Source: Idiomarina sp. (GTDB lineage Bacteria; Pseudomonadota; Gammaproteobacteria; Enterobacterales; Alteromonadaceae). Taken from it: a DNA stretch of 64,000 bases. This document shows, one piece after another, positions 54,395 through 64,000 of this stretch. Location of the stretch: assembly GCA_020831965.1 (NCBI GenBank), contig JAFIFP010000013.1, positions 33,431 to 97,430 of the forward strand, read 5' to 3'. Under the pieces are notes generated by a model. The model did not search any database. It saw nothing but the letters and a program-made list of their open reading frames with translations, and was not told the origin of the DNA. Positions within the stretch are counted from its first letter, which is position 1; each line of letters opens with the position of its first letter. The position numbers and the translations under genes are program-made.

Positions 54395-55227
54395 GAGTCA
54401 CTCCATTGACCAAGTTGCAGCCTCAGTTGCTGTGTCACGGTAGTGATATCAGGCGACACGCCAGTCCATAGCCGAAAGCTTTCAGCGGCTTGACCCACAA
54501 GCATGCCGAGTCCGTCTTCAACCTGGCATTGATACCCCAGTGCCCACTGCATGAAATGGGTCGCTTTATCGCCATAAACCATGTCGTAACATAAGGGCTT
54601 GCAGCGCAAAACTCGGTCTGGCAACTGCGGGCGCTCAGACGTGAGGCCCGTTGCAGTGGCATTAATCACAACATCAAAGTCGCTATTTGGCATTGAGGTC
54701 AATGCGCCAGCAGATAAGTTCCAGGTGGGCTGACGCTGCAAAAAATGCTGAACTAGCGCTTCTGCCCGCTCCGGAGTACGATTCACTACATGCACTGACG
54801 CGATACCCGCACGCATCAGAGGCCCGACAACCCCCCGGGCGGCACCACCGGCACCCACTAATAGAACGCGCGCTCCGGCCAGCGCACCTCGCAGCCGCAG
54901 AAGATCATGGACTAAACCTAAGCCATCGGTGTTCGCACCGTTCCATGTCCCATTTTTTAGGATCAACGTATTCAAGGCACCTGCTTCTTGAGCTTCGGTA
55001 CTGAGATCATCAGCGAGGTCAAGGGAGACTTGCTTTAATGGCAGAGTGATATTCGCTCCCACTCCGCCCTCGTCTGCAAATTGCTGGAATCGTTCCCGCA
55101 GTCCCGCGGGGGATGCTAGAATACGCAGGTACTCGACACGCAGCCCGGCTTGCTCTCCAAACGCATGATGAATTTGAGGAGACAAACTGTGGCGAATTGG
55201 ATCTCCAAAAACAGCTAATTTAATCAT
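54391..55227 (-). CDS. aroE: Shikimate dehydrogenase
   Basis: 278 aa. It reduces 3-dehydroshikimate with NADPH in aromatic amino-acid synthesis. Family marks: GDPIRHSLSPQIHH (substrate Ser pair, near 8-21), GANITLPLKQ with the catalytic Lys (near 65) and NTDGLGLVHDL (near 100). The nucleotide loop is GAGGAARGV (near 126). The start codon at 55225-55227 shares its CATG with the divergent truncated-hemoglobin start, so there is no intergenic region between the two. Followed by the transporter with a 4-bp overlap. Confidence 0.96.
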   Translation of the reverse strand: MIKLAVFGDPIRHSLSPQIHHAFGEQAGLRVEYLRILASPAGLRERFQQFADEGGVGANITLPLKQVSLDLADDLSTEAQEAGALNTLILKNGTWNGANTDGLGLVHDLLRLRGALAGARVLLVGAGGAARGVVGPLMRAGIASVHVVNRTPERAEALVQHFLQRQPTWNLSAGALTSMPNSDFDVVINATATGLTSERPQLPDRVLRCKPLCYDMVYGDKATHFMQWALGYQCQVEDGLGMLVGQAAESFRLWTGVSPDITTVTQQLRLQLGQWSDS

Positions 55228-55657
55228 GTGGTCTCGTTTATTTAATCGCTCATCGAATCATACAACTCAAGCCGAACCCACAACACCCTATGAACAGCTA
55301 GGTGGCGAGGCAGCCGTGCGTGCAATGGCGGAACGCTTCTACGATATTATGAGCACAGATCAGAGTGTAGATGAACTCCTAGCACTACATCCACTCCCTT
55401 TAACCACAGTGCGTCAGAAATTCTTCGAGTTTTTGAGTGGTTGGCTCGGGGGCCCTGCGTTGTTCGAGGAAAAATATGGCCACCCCAGACTGCGTGCTCG
55501 GCATTTGCCTTTTAAGATTGATACGAAGATGCGCGATCAATGGTTACATTGCATGTACCAAGTACTAGAGGAACAAGTTGAAGATCAAACCTTGCGCCAT
55601 ACGCTACGCCAACGCTTTACTGCATTGGCGCACCATATGATTAATCAGGGAGATTAA
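55226..55657 (+). CDS. Truncated hemoglobin (group II)
   Basis: 143 aa 2/2 globin. The family N-terminal block TTPYEQLGGEAAVRAMAERFYDIM is preceded by 18 extra residues. The proximal His is in the HPRLRARHLPF segment, with LSGWLGGPALFEEKYG before it (the Trp-Gly signature of group II). A heme protein binding O2 or NO, probably involved in detoxification or oxygen handling. No other start codon exists between 55226 and the conserved core. That start shares CATG with aroE and has no visible ribosome-binding site; its stop shares TTAA with the convergent gene, so the whole unit has no private flanking DNA. Confidence 0.9.
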   Translation: MWSRLFNRSSNHTTQAEPTTPYEQLGGEAAVRAMAERFYDIMSTDQSVDELLALHPLPLTTVRQKFFEFLSGWLGGPALFEEKYGHPRLRARHLPFKIDTKMRDQWLHCMYQVLEEQVEDQTLRHTLRQRFTALAHHMINQGD

Positions 55658-56307
55658 GCTTTACTTTGCTTCGCGCGAATCCGCTCAATGCGACCTTTAA
55701 ACCCGGTTTGGGTTTTATCATCAAGGCCAAAGCCAAGGGCTTTTTCACACACCTCAATGGCTTCATCAAAGCGGCCGTCTTCTAGCAACAAATTCGCATA
55801 GTTTTGAAAGGTCAAAACTTGTGGTAACTTGCCACCGTTCGACTTCTTCAACGGCTTCGCAATAGCTTCAAATTCGGCAATGTGCTGGGCTGAAAAGTAG
55901 TCACAAACGGAACGGTATAGTGGGTCTTTGCGTTTCTTGTAGGCACTTTCCGTGACATTCTGGAAGTGCCGGTGGCGGACCAATGAGTCCTGTTCGCTAG
56001 CTAAAGCGAGAGCTGATTCCTGCAGTTCCTCGGGAACGTCAGGTGACGCAACGTCACCTTCAACCGCAGCTTTGGTTGCATTCACCACTTGCTTGGCTTC
56101 TTGCTTCACCGCTTCAGTCGTGTGCTTTGCTGCCGATTTCACTTCAGCGACAGCTTCCTTCGCTTTCACTTGTGTCTGCTTGGTATTATCAACTGCTTGT
56201 GACTTTGCCTCGACCGCGGCCTGGTCTATTTTCGGGCCTTGCGTACGACGAATAACTAATACTGCGATAATTGCCACAACCACGACAATGAGAAAAAAGG
56301 TGCTCAT
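55654..56307 (-). CDS. Membrane-anchored protein with amphipathic stalk and TPR-like C-terminus
   Basis: 217 aa, not assigned to a family. One N-terminal membrane segment (residues 3-19) is followed by an Ala/Lys/Glu/Val-rich helical stretch (about 30-88) with an apolipoprotein-like heptad feel and a short acidic linker. The C-terminal 100 residues look like a TPR-type fold (LPQVLTFQNYANLLLEDGRFDEAIEVCEKALGFGL). Possible envelope scaffold or stress protein. It lies between the convergent globin gene and hemF upstream, and is probably not in the hemF operon because a 75-bp gap separates them. Confidence 0.7.
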   Translation of the reverse strand: MSTFFLIVVVVAIIAVLVIRRTQGPKIDQAAVEAKSQAVDNTKQTQVKAKEAVAEVKSAAKHTTEAVKQEAKQVVNATKAAVEGDVASPDVPEELQESALALASEQDSLVRHRHFQNVTESAYKKRKDPLYRSVCDYFSAQHIAEFEAIAKPLKKSNGGKLPQVLTFQNYANLLLEDGRFDEAIEVCEKALGFGLDDKTQTGFKGRIERIRAKQSKA

Positions 56308-56381
56308 GATTCATGTCCCGTCTGAATTTTAATCAGATGCAGCTTAATACGTTCCACTCCAACTGACAACTTATGGGCGGT

Positions 56382-57874
<1,493 letters not shown>

Positions 57875-57903
57875 GCGAACCTCAGGGCTAATTTGCGGCC
57901 ACA

Positions 57904-58464
57904 TTATATCGACTCACGACGATACCCGCATTCTTTTTGTGGACATTTCACCTGCTCGCGACCATGGTGCCGATGCTTTGTGAGTACTCCCCATCCACAC
58001 GAAGGACAGGTTTCCGCCACAGGCTCTTCATTTAACGAGTACTTGCACTTCGGATAGGTATCGCAGGCATAAAAGGATTTACCATAGCGGCTTGTGCGCA
58101 ATACCAAATGCCCTTTCTTACAGGCAGGACATTCAGGCGCCTGCTCTTCCGCAGGAGCATTGGGGTCAACCATATAGTGACAGGTTGGAAAGGCGCTACA
58201 ACCAACAAAGAAACCATAGCGGCCTTTCTTCAAAAGTAACGAAGACTGACATTCAGGGCAGTACTGACCCGGAAGCTCCTGTGGTTCGAACTCAACCGCC
58301 TCATGCAAAGAGCGGGTGTAGTCACAGGTGGGGTAAGCAGAACATCCCCAGAATGAATTCTTTCCGATATGGCGAATAAGAAGCTTGGCCCCGCATTTTG
58401 GGCAAGGCTCAGCGTGTTCAGACAGGTTCCGGTTCATTCCCGGAAATAATTCACGGTCACTCAT
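57904..58464 (-). CDS. yrdD: YrdD-type protein with topoisomerase I-like zinc fingers
   Basis: 186 aa. Four C4 zinc-finger repeats of the topoisomerase I C-terminal type: CPKCGAKLL...GCSAYPTC, CPECQSSLL...GCSAFPTC, CPACKKGHL...ACDTYPKC and CPSCGWG...CPQKEC. These match E. coli YrdD in order and spacing. It has no topoisomerase catalytic domain. Start at 58464 has an AGGTG site; a TTG four codons upstream is unlikely. Probably binds single-stranded nucleic acid; the role is unknown. It sits between smg and tsaC in the operon. Confidence 0.92.
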   Translation of the reverse strand: MSDRELFPGMNRNLSEHAEPCPKCGAKLLIRHIGKNSFWGCSAYPTCDYTRSLHEAVEFEPQELPGQYCPECQSSLLLKKGRYGFFVGCSAFPTCHYMVDPNAPAEEQAPECPACKKGHLVLRTSRYGKSFYACDTYPKCKYSLNEEPVAETCPSCGWGVLTKHRHHGREQVKCPQKECGYRRESI

Positions 58465-58476
58465 GGGCACCTGCAA

Positions 58477-58953
58477 TTAATGCATGGGACCCTCAGGTTC
58501 CTCGAAGAGCAGCTCTTCCATCCGTGTGTAGGCGTCTTCGTGCCCTGGTACGTTAAACAATACCATCAGCACCACCCACTTTAAGTCATCCAACATAAAC
58601 TGTGGTGTGTCGAGCTCCATAACGCGGTCGATAACCATCTCCCGAGTTGTGAAATCAAGCACCCCGATATTCTCCAAGTTCAGCAAAAATCCACGGCATC
58701 CTGTATCCAAACGCGCCACTTCTTCCGGCGTGTACGCGCGGAATGAAGCGATAGGAGCTGCTTGAATCAGGTACGGTTTCTCTTGGCTGTCTTGCAGATC
58801 GGCTAAACGCTCTAGCCATGCTAACGCCTTACTGATCTCCTGTTGGTGGAAACCGGCTCGGGTTAACTCATCGGTCAGTTCATCGTGGTCGACGACGACT
58901 TCCATTTCCGAATGGATATAGTTCTCAAATAAATACATGAGGATGTCGAACAT
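58477..58953 (-). CDS. smg: Smg protein (DUF494)
   Basis: 158 aa, acidic. The DUF494 core [15 protein letters not shown] (start) and the later [38 protein letters not shown] are present. Usually encoded beside dprA; the function is unproven (proposed to help DprA). GGAGGT lies eight bases before the start; the dprA stop is 6 bp upstream. Confidence 0.94.
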   Translation of the reverse strand: MFDILMYLFENYIHSEMEVVVDHDELTDELTRAGFHQQEISKALAWLERLADLQDSQEKPYLIQAAPIASFRAYTPEEVARLDTGCRGFLLNLENIGVLDFTTREMVIDRVMELDTPQFMLDDLKWVVLMVLFNVPGHEDAYTRMEELLFEEPEGPMH

Positions 58954-58959
58954 AGTGCA

Positions 58960-60042
58960 TTACCTCCTCAATCTGACATAACCGCCAGGAACTGCCTTAA
59001 TCCATCCATCGAGTTCAAGACCTAGCAACTCGTTCATCACTTGTGCAACGGACATCTCACTACGTTGCACAACGACTTCAAACGGAGTGGTCTCAAAGCC
59101 TACGTTAGCTAACATTTCAGGCTTTGCCAACCCTGTTGGAAAGATTTCCTGTTGTGTCATTTCTTGGGTGTCGGTGACGCCACCCAAACTCAATGCACAC
59201 TCATCCAATATATCGGCCGCACAAGTCACTAATTTAGCGCCGTGCTGAATTAGCCAATTGCAGCCACGCCCACCTTGATCGTGGGGGGCCGCTGGGAGCG
59301 CATAAACATCTCGCCCCTGCTCCATGGCCAGCCGAGCGGTGATTAATGAGCCGCTGCGCATAACCGCTGCAACCACGAATACACCCATACTTACACCGCT
59401 TATTATACGGTTTCGCAACGGAAAATGTTCAGTTTTCGCAGCAGTCCCGGGCGGATATTCGCTAACCATCAGTCCATACTCACGAATTTCTGCCGCCAGT
59501 CGCTGCGCTCTGGGCGGATAACAGCGGTCAATACCACATCCCAATATCGCAACAGTGCCACCCTGTACCGCTAATGCACCACGGTGGGCCGCACTATCAA
59601 TACCCATTGCCATGCCACTCGTAATCACTAAACCAGAGCGAGCCAGCTCCTGCGCAAAGGACTCGGCATAGCTAATTGCCGTCGTTGAAGCGTTTCGACT
59701 GCCTACAATAGCAACCTGAGGTTTGGCGAGAAGCTCCTGACGACCGTCTAAAAACAATCCCCATATTGGCGGGTCACACTCGCCGAGCACTGTCGGTAGG
59801 TCCGGCATACCCCGCACCCACCACTGATGCTGATCACTTTCTGCGAGCCAGTACTCGGTTGCATTTAACACTGCATTGGTAACTGGTTCGAGTTGTTTGC
59901 GCCAGACCTTCGGCACCTCTTCAAATGGCTCACGCCAGTCGCGAGGTTCCTCCCCTTGCCAATAGTTTGCGATACCCCGTTTAATTTTGGCAGGCGCAAA
60001 ATGCCAACTGAGCCAATCTCGAATACTTTCGCGCTCCCACAT
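58960..60042 (-). CDS. dprA: DNA-processing protein DprA (Smf)
   Basis: 360 aa. Start at 60042 with AGGAGG five bases upstream; the longer ORF adds a 27-residue tail that is not family-like. The Rossmann-type core (about 100-300) has SGMAMGIDSAAHRGAL, VAILGCGIDRCYP and the SLITARLAMEQGRDVYALP region, and the C-terminal winged-helix (about 300-360) is MSVAQVMNELLGLELDGWIKAVPGGYVRL. It loads RecA on incoming single-stranded DNA in natural transformation. Divergent from def with a 140-bp promoter region; the first gene of its operon. Confidence 0.95.
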   Translation of the reverse strand: MWERESIRDWLSWHFAPAKIKRGIANYWQGEEPRDWREPFEEVPKVWRKQLEPVTNAVLNATEYWLAESDQHQWWVRGMPDLPTVLGECDPPIWGLFLDGRQELLAKPQVAIVGSRNASTTAISYAESFAQELARSGLVITSGMAMGIDSAAHRGALAVQGGTVAILGCGIDRCYPPRAQRLAAEIREYGLMVSEYPPGTAAKTEHFPLRNRIISGVSMGVFVVAAVMRSGSLITARLAMEQGRDVYALPAAPHDQGGRGCNWLIQHGAKLVTCAADILDECALSLGGVTDTQEMTQQEIFPTGLAKPEMLANVGFETTPFEVVVQRSEMSVAQVMNELLGLELDGWIKAVPGGYVRLRR

Positions 60043-60182
60043 CCGTGCCTCCTTTCTAACGAGTAAAACGACGAACAAAACGATAGAAGCAATCGAACAC
60101 AAGCCCAACCTAGCGACTGTCATTTCAGCGTTTAACCCGTTAAAATAAGGAAAGAGTTTGTCATCAGAGGAATCATGTATCC

Positions 60183-60698
60183 ATGGCAGTCATGACCATT
60201 TTGCAATACCCAGACGAGCGGCTTCGCACGAAGGCTGAGCCCGTGGCTCAGGTGGACGACGCCCTGCGTGCAATCATTGATGACATGTTTGAAACCATGT
60301 ATAGCGCCCAAGGCGTTGGTTTAGCCGCGACTCAGGTCGATGTGCATAAACGTTTATTCATCGCAGATTGCAGTGAAAACCAAGACGAGCCACTGGTATT
60401 TATTAATCCGGAAATCGTTGAGGAAGATGGCCTATTTGAGAACGAGGAAGGTTGCTTAAGCTTCCCAGGGGTCTACACCAAGGTAGAGCGTGCCGGTACG
60501 GTGAAAGTGAAGGCACTTGACCGTGACGGCAAGGAATTTATCCTCGAAGCCGATGGCTTGCTCGCTATTTGTATTCAACATGAGCTCGACCACCTTAACG
60601 GTAAACTGTTCGTTGACTACTTATCGCCCTTAAAGCGTGACCGGATCCGCAAAAAGCTTGAGAAAGAAGCCCGTCTCGCCGCTCGCGCTCCTGCGTAA
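60183..60698 (+). CDS. def: Peptide deformylase
   Basis: 171 aa. The three family motifs are intact: GVGLAATQ (44-51), EEGCLS (88-93; metal ligand Cys91) and HELDH (133-137; ligands His133 and His137, base Glu134). It removes the formyl group from new proteins. Position and neighbours (def-fmt-rsmB-trkA) match the standard gammaproteobacterial operon divergent from dprA. Confidence 0.97.
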   Translation: MAVMTILQYPDERLRTKAEPVAQVDDALRAIIDDMFETMYSAQGVGLAATQVDVHKRLFIADCSENQDEPLVFINPEIVEEDGLFENEEGCLSFPGVYTKVERAGTVKVKALDRDGKEFILEADGLLAICIQHELDHLNGKLFVDYLSPLKRDRIRKKLEKEARLAARAPA

Positions 60699-60722
60699 GG
60701 CGACCTCAACAAGGATATTTCG

Positions 60723-61673
60723 GTGCGAATAGTTTTTGCCGGTACCCCTGAATTTGCCGCTACCCATTTAACGGCCATCCTCGAAGATGGCCGTTTTCAA
60801 GTAGTTGCCGTATACACTCAGCCTGATCGCCCCGCAGGGCGCGGTAAAAAGCTGCAACCTTCCGCCGTCAAACAGATAGCGCTTGCTCATGACATTCCGG
60901 TTGAACAACCGGAGAACTTCAAGTCGCCAGCGAGTCAAGCCAGCTTAGCGGCTTATCAAGCGGACGTTATGGTGGTAGTGGCTTATGGTTTACTTCTCCC
61001 CAAAACTATACTTGAGCTCCCCAAACTCGGCTGTATTAATGTCCACGGTTCGCTCCTGCCACGTTGGCGTGGTGCTGCACCTATTCAACGTGCAATTTGG
61101 GCTGGAGATACCCACACGGGCGTCACCATCATGCAAATGGATGAAGGCCTCGACACTGGCCCTATGCTGCTGAAGCAAGAAATCCAAATCGACCCCACCG
61201 AAACGTCGGCGAGTCTCTATGCACGGCTTGCAACACTTGGTCCGCAGGCACTATTGAAGGTCCTTGCAGAGCTACAATCAGGCGCTTCAAAAGCGGAAGT
61301 TCAGAACAACGACGAGGCCACCTACGCCAAGAAGCTCTCGAAAGAAGAAGCGCAAATTGATTGGCAGCAACCCGCTGCATTTATTGAGCGCTGTGTTCGA
61401 GCGTTCAACCCATGGCCCGGAACCCAGTTCAATGCGCGTGATCAGGTTTTCAAACTCTGGCAAGCCGACGTTGTGCGCGGTCACCAGCGAGCTGCCGCCG
61501 GCACTATTCTCGCGGCAGACAAGCACGGCATTGTTATTCAGTGTGGGCAAGATGCACTTTGTATGCGCCTCATTCAGCCGCAAGGTAAGAAACCGATGAC
61601 CATTCAAGATCTGCTGAATGGTCGGGCAGACTTGTTCCCTCAAGGTCAGTTGTTGGATTCTCATCATGGCTAA
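60723..61673 (+). CDS. fmt: Methionyl-tRNA formyltransferase
   Basis: 316 aa, GTG start after a short spacer. N-terminal [12 protein letters not shown]; the formyltransferase signature [19 protein letters not shown] near 108; catalytic Asp in the [17 protein letters not shown] block. The C-terminal OB-like domain for tRNA binding is full length. It formylates initiator Met-tRNA and works with Def. Its stop overlaps the rsmB start (ATGGCTAA). Confidence 0.97.
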   Translation: MRIVFAGTPEFAATHLTAILEDGRFQVVAVYTQPDRPAGRGKKLQPSAVKQIALAHDIPVEQPENFKSPASQASLAAYQADVMVVVAYGLLLPKTILELPKLGCINVHGSLLPRWRGAAPIQRAIWAGDTHTGVTIMQMDEGLDTGPMLLKQEIQIDPTETSASLYARLATLGPQALLKVLAELQSGASKAEVQNNDEATYAKKLSKEEAQIDWQQPAAFIERCVRAFNPWPGTQFNARDQVFKLWQADVVRGHQRAAAGTILAADKHGIVIQCGQDALCMRLIQPQGKKPMTIQDLLNGRADLFPQGQLLDSHHG

Positions 61674-62958
61674 ACCCGCAGTGGTTCGCGCTGTTGCCGC
61701 ACAAACACTGCAGCAAGTTCTTCAGCATGGGCGCTCGTTAAGTGCAGCCCTACCGCAAACAACACAGGCGCTCGGGCCAAGCGAACGGAGCTGGGTACAA
61801 GCGTTGTGCTATGAAGTCATGCGCGAGTTGCCGAGTTATGAATGGCTGATTCAACAGCTACTCGATAAGCCGCTGAAAGCGAAAGTACGCATTATTCATT
61901 ACTTAATCATGGTCGGCCTGTGCCAACTCCGAACCATGCGCACGGCAGAGCATGCGGCTATTGGTGAAACTGTTGAAGCCGCACTCGTGCTCAAGCAAAA
62001 AGCCATGAAGGGCTTAGTGAATGGTGTTCTGCGTAACTATCAGCGTCAGCAAGAAGTATTAGAGCAGCAGCTTGAACACGCCTTGGCCGGTAAGCGTTAC
62101 TTCCCCCGTTGGTTGCAAGACGCGATTACCGCCGCTTATCCCGACCAAGCCGAGACCATTCTTCACGCCAGCCAGAGCAAAGGCCCCATGTGGTTGCGGG
62201 TCAATGCAAAGCATATGACCGGCGAACGTTATCTCGAATTATTGCGCCAGCAAAGCCTAGACGCCATTGGTCACGAACATCTTCCTCAAGCATTGCGGTT
62301 AACGCAGCCCTGCGACGTGAATCTACTTCCAGGCTTCGCCGAGGGCATGGTGTCTGTGCAAGACATTAGCGCTCAATGGTGTGGCCACTACTTGGCACCA
62401 ACCGCGGGCATGCGCGTACTCGACGCCTGCGCCGCACCGGGCGGGAAAAGCGCGCTATTACTCGAGCAATTCCCTGACATTACTCTCGATGCTTTGGACT
62501 TTGATGCAGAACGGTTGACGCGCGTGCATGACAATTTAGCCCGCCTTCGGCTTGACGCCGAGGTGATTCATGGCGATGCAGCGAAGCCAGAGAGCTGGTG
62601 GTCAAAGAAGCCTTACGACGCTATTTTATTGGATGCACCTTGTTCGGCTACGGGCGTGATTCGCCGCCACCCGGATATTAAATGGTTGCGCCGTGCTGAT
62701 GACATTCCCACACTCGTGGCCCTACAGGCGGAGATTCTGGATGCGCAATGGTCACTGCTCAAGCCTGGCGGCATCTTAGTTTATGCCACTTGCTCACTCC
62801 TCCCCGCTGAGAATAGTCAACAAGTCGCTGCATTTATGGCGCGCCATGCCGACGCGGAAGCAACCAACCGATTACCTGTTGAAGGGCGTCAAATTCTGCC
62901 TGGGGAAGATGAAGGCGATGGTTTCTATTATGCTGTACTCAGAAAAGCGGTATGCTGA
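61666..62958 (+). CDS. rsmB: 16S rRNA (cytosine967-C5)-methyltransferase
   Basis: 430 aa. Start at 61666 ([15 protein letters not shown]) overlapping the fmt stop; the 16-codon upstream extension lies in fmt. The N-terminal NusB-like domain (1-140) is followed by the Rossmann methyltransferase domain with [15 protein letters not shown] (SAM loop, near 262), [18 protein letters not shown] (first catalytic Cys, near 328) and [12 protein letters not shown] (second Cys, near 382). Both catalytic cysteines of the RsmB/Nop2 type are present. Also called sun. Confidence 0.96.
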   Translation: MAKPAVVRAVAAQTLQQVLQHGRSLSAALPQTTQALGPSERSWVQALCYEVMRELPSYEWLIQQLLDKPLKAKVRIIHYLIMVGLCQLRTMRTAEHAAIGETVEAALVLKQKAMKGLVNGVLRNYQRQQEVLEQQLEHALAGKRYFPRWLQDAITAAYPDQAETILHASQSKGPMWLRVNAKHMTGERYLELLRQQSLDAIGHEHLPQALRLTQPCDVNLLPGFAEGMVSVQDISAQWCGHYLAPTAGMRVLDACAAPGGKSALLLEQFPDITLDALDFDAERLTRVHDNLARLRLDAEVIHGDAAKPESWWSKKPYDAILLDAPCSATGVIRRHPDIKWLRRADDIPTLVALQAEILDAQWSLLKPGGILVYATCSLLPAENSQQVAAFMARHADAEATNRLPVEGRQILPGEDEGDGFYYAVLRKAVC

Positions 62959-63002
62959 ACAGATAGCACGCAATTTTGTTGCAGGGATCTTAAGATACGT
63001 CC

Positions 63003-64000
63003 ATGAAAATAATTATTATTGGAGCCGGTCAAGTCGGCGCAACACTCGCAGAAAGCTTGGTTTCAGGTCGAAATGAAATTACTGTCATCGACCAGAATCG
63101 CGCCCTTCTCGACGAGCTTCAGGATAAATACGACCTCAACGTAGTCCTTGGCAATGGCGCTCACCCCGACGTTCTGAAACACGCAGGCGCAGACGATGCC
63201 GAATTGCTCGTTGCGGTAAGTAGCACCGATGAAGTCAACATGCTCGCCTGTCAGGTGGCGCACAGCATGTTTAAAGTATTCCGCAAAATCGCTCGAATTC
63301 GAGCGCCCGAGTATATTCGCCACAAAGACGTTCTCTTTCACAAAGACCAAATGCCGGTAGACCACATTATTGCTCCCGAGCAACTCGTGACCGCGTATAT
63401 CAAGCGCCTTATCGATTACCCTGGCGCATTGCAGGTCATCGAGTTTGCAGAAGGCAAGGTCAGTTTAGTGGGAGTGAAGGCTTATTATGGTGGCAAGTTG
63501 GTAGGCCATGCGATCTCGACCTTGCGCGAGCATATTCCCAACATCGACACCCGGGTTGCCGCAATTTTCCGCCAAGGTCATGCCATACGCCCCTTAGGAA
63601 CCACCATTATCGAAGCCGACGACGAAGTGTTTTTCGTGGCCGATACCCGCCATATTCGCGCGGTCATGGAAGAACTCCAGCCCCTCGAAGAGCGGTATAA
63701 GCGTGTGATGATTGTCGGCGGCGGCCATATCGGTGCTGGCCTTGCGCGCGAGCTCGAAGGCAATAGTCGCGTAAAACTTGTTGAGCTAAGTCATCATCGC
63801 GCTGAAGAGCTCAGTGCAGAATTAGAAAACACCCTCGTGCTTCAAGGTGACGCCGCCGATCAGCGCCTGCTCAGTGAGGAGCGGATTGAAGAGATCGACT
63901 TGTTTATCGCCGTTACCAATGATGATGAAGCAAACATCATGTCTGCCATGCTTGCCAAGCGCATGGGTGCCAAGAAAACGATGGTCCTAATTCAGCGCAC
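63003..64000 (+). CDS. trkA: Trk system potassium uptake protein TrkA (partial, runs off the window)
   Basis: 332 codons are visible; the gene continues past the end of the window. N-terminal RCK domain with [19 protein letters not shown] (NAD-binding GxGxxG, near residue 8) and Asp in TVIDQN. A TrkA-C-like stretch (about 130-220) precedes a second RCK domain that starts [19 protein letters not shown] (near 236). TrkA is the cytosolic regulator of the TrkH/G K+ channel. A full-length protein would be about 458 aa, so roughly 125 residues are missing. Confidence 0.95.
   Translation, partial: MKIIIIGAGQVGATLAESLVSGRNEITVIDQNRALLDELQDKYDLNVVLGNGAHPDVLKHAGADDAELLVAVSSTDEVNMLACQVAHSMFKVFRKIARIRAPEYIRHKDVLFHKDQMPVDHIIAPEQLVTAYIKRLIDYPGALQVIEFAEGKVSLVGVKAYYGGKLVGHAISTLREHIPNIDTRVAAIFRQGHAIRPLGTTIIEADDEVFFVADTRHIRAVMEELQPLEERYKRVMIVGGGHIGAGLARELEGNSRVKLVELSHHRAEELSAELENTLVLQGDAADQRLLSEERIEEIDLFIAVTNDDEANIMSAMLAKRMGAKKTMVLIQR

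Overview
The window reads as chromosomal DNA of a marine gammaproteobacterium. Base composition is near 50% G+C, genes are tightly packed, and there are no insertion sequences, phage genes, CRISPR arrays, tRNAs or rRNAs. Protein content and gene order (dprA-smg-yrdD-tsaC-hemF facing def-fmt-rsmB-trkA; polA-engB-cytochrome c4-yihI; a seven-gene Na+/H+ antiporter operon) suggest an alteromonad-type organism, probably Idiomarinaceae. That placement is inference from protein style and synteny; no database search was run.

Layout. 0-8.9 kb: a Sel1-repeat protein, a patatin/beta-barrel phospholipase, a YeiH transporter, a fasciclin protein, a GDT1-type Mn2+ exporter, a small outer-membrane protein, a DUF2007 protein, an SDR oxidoreductase and a LuxR-type regulator. 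8.9-13.4 kb: a minus-strand trio of malonyltransferase-like protein, fused alpha/beta 2-oxoacid dehydrogenase E1 and glutaryl-CoA dehydrogenase. 13.4-19.3 kb: an unknown membrane-anchored protein, an OmpA-family porin, an Mpo1-like protein, CpdB and RlmJ. 19.4-28.6 kb, plus strand: a DUF389 membrane protein fused to a degenerate lipid-kinase fold, then three lipoprotein hydrolases (M3 peptidase, serine beta-lactamase-like enzyme, penicillin-acylase family) and an isochorismatase-like hydrolase. 28.6-37.2 kb: an amidohydrolase, a bacterial voltage-gated sodium channel and, divergent from it, mrpABCDEFG. 37.2-41.4 kb: cysK, cysE, a second amidohydrolase, a DUF2489 protein and yihI.

41.4-49.7 kb holds a DUF885 peptidase, cytochrome c4, engB, an EamA transporter and polA. 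It also holds the two most interesting non-coding stretches. About 350 bp upstream of yihI on the minus strand encodes a GGA-rich, strongly structured RNA with an intrinsic terminator, in the position that csrC has relative to yihI in E. coli. A second nested-hairpin element lies between polA and elbB.

49.7-64 kb: elbB, a DUF945 protein, a TetR regulator, an SLC13/RCK transporter, aroE, a truncated hemoglobin whose start and stop codons are both shared with its neighbours, a TM/TPR protein, the hemF-tsaC-yrdD-smg-dprA operon (minus) and def-fmt-rsmB-trkA (plus; trkA runs off the end).

Sodium and potassium homeostasis (Mrp, sodium channel, TrkA), peptide scavenging by lipoprotein hydrolases, cysteine synthesis and core translation/replication functions are the main themes. 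No large new multi-gene defence or secretion system was seen; the novelty is mostly in the non-coding RNAs and in a few unusual gene architectures.
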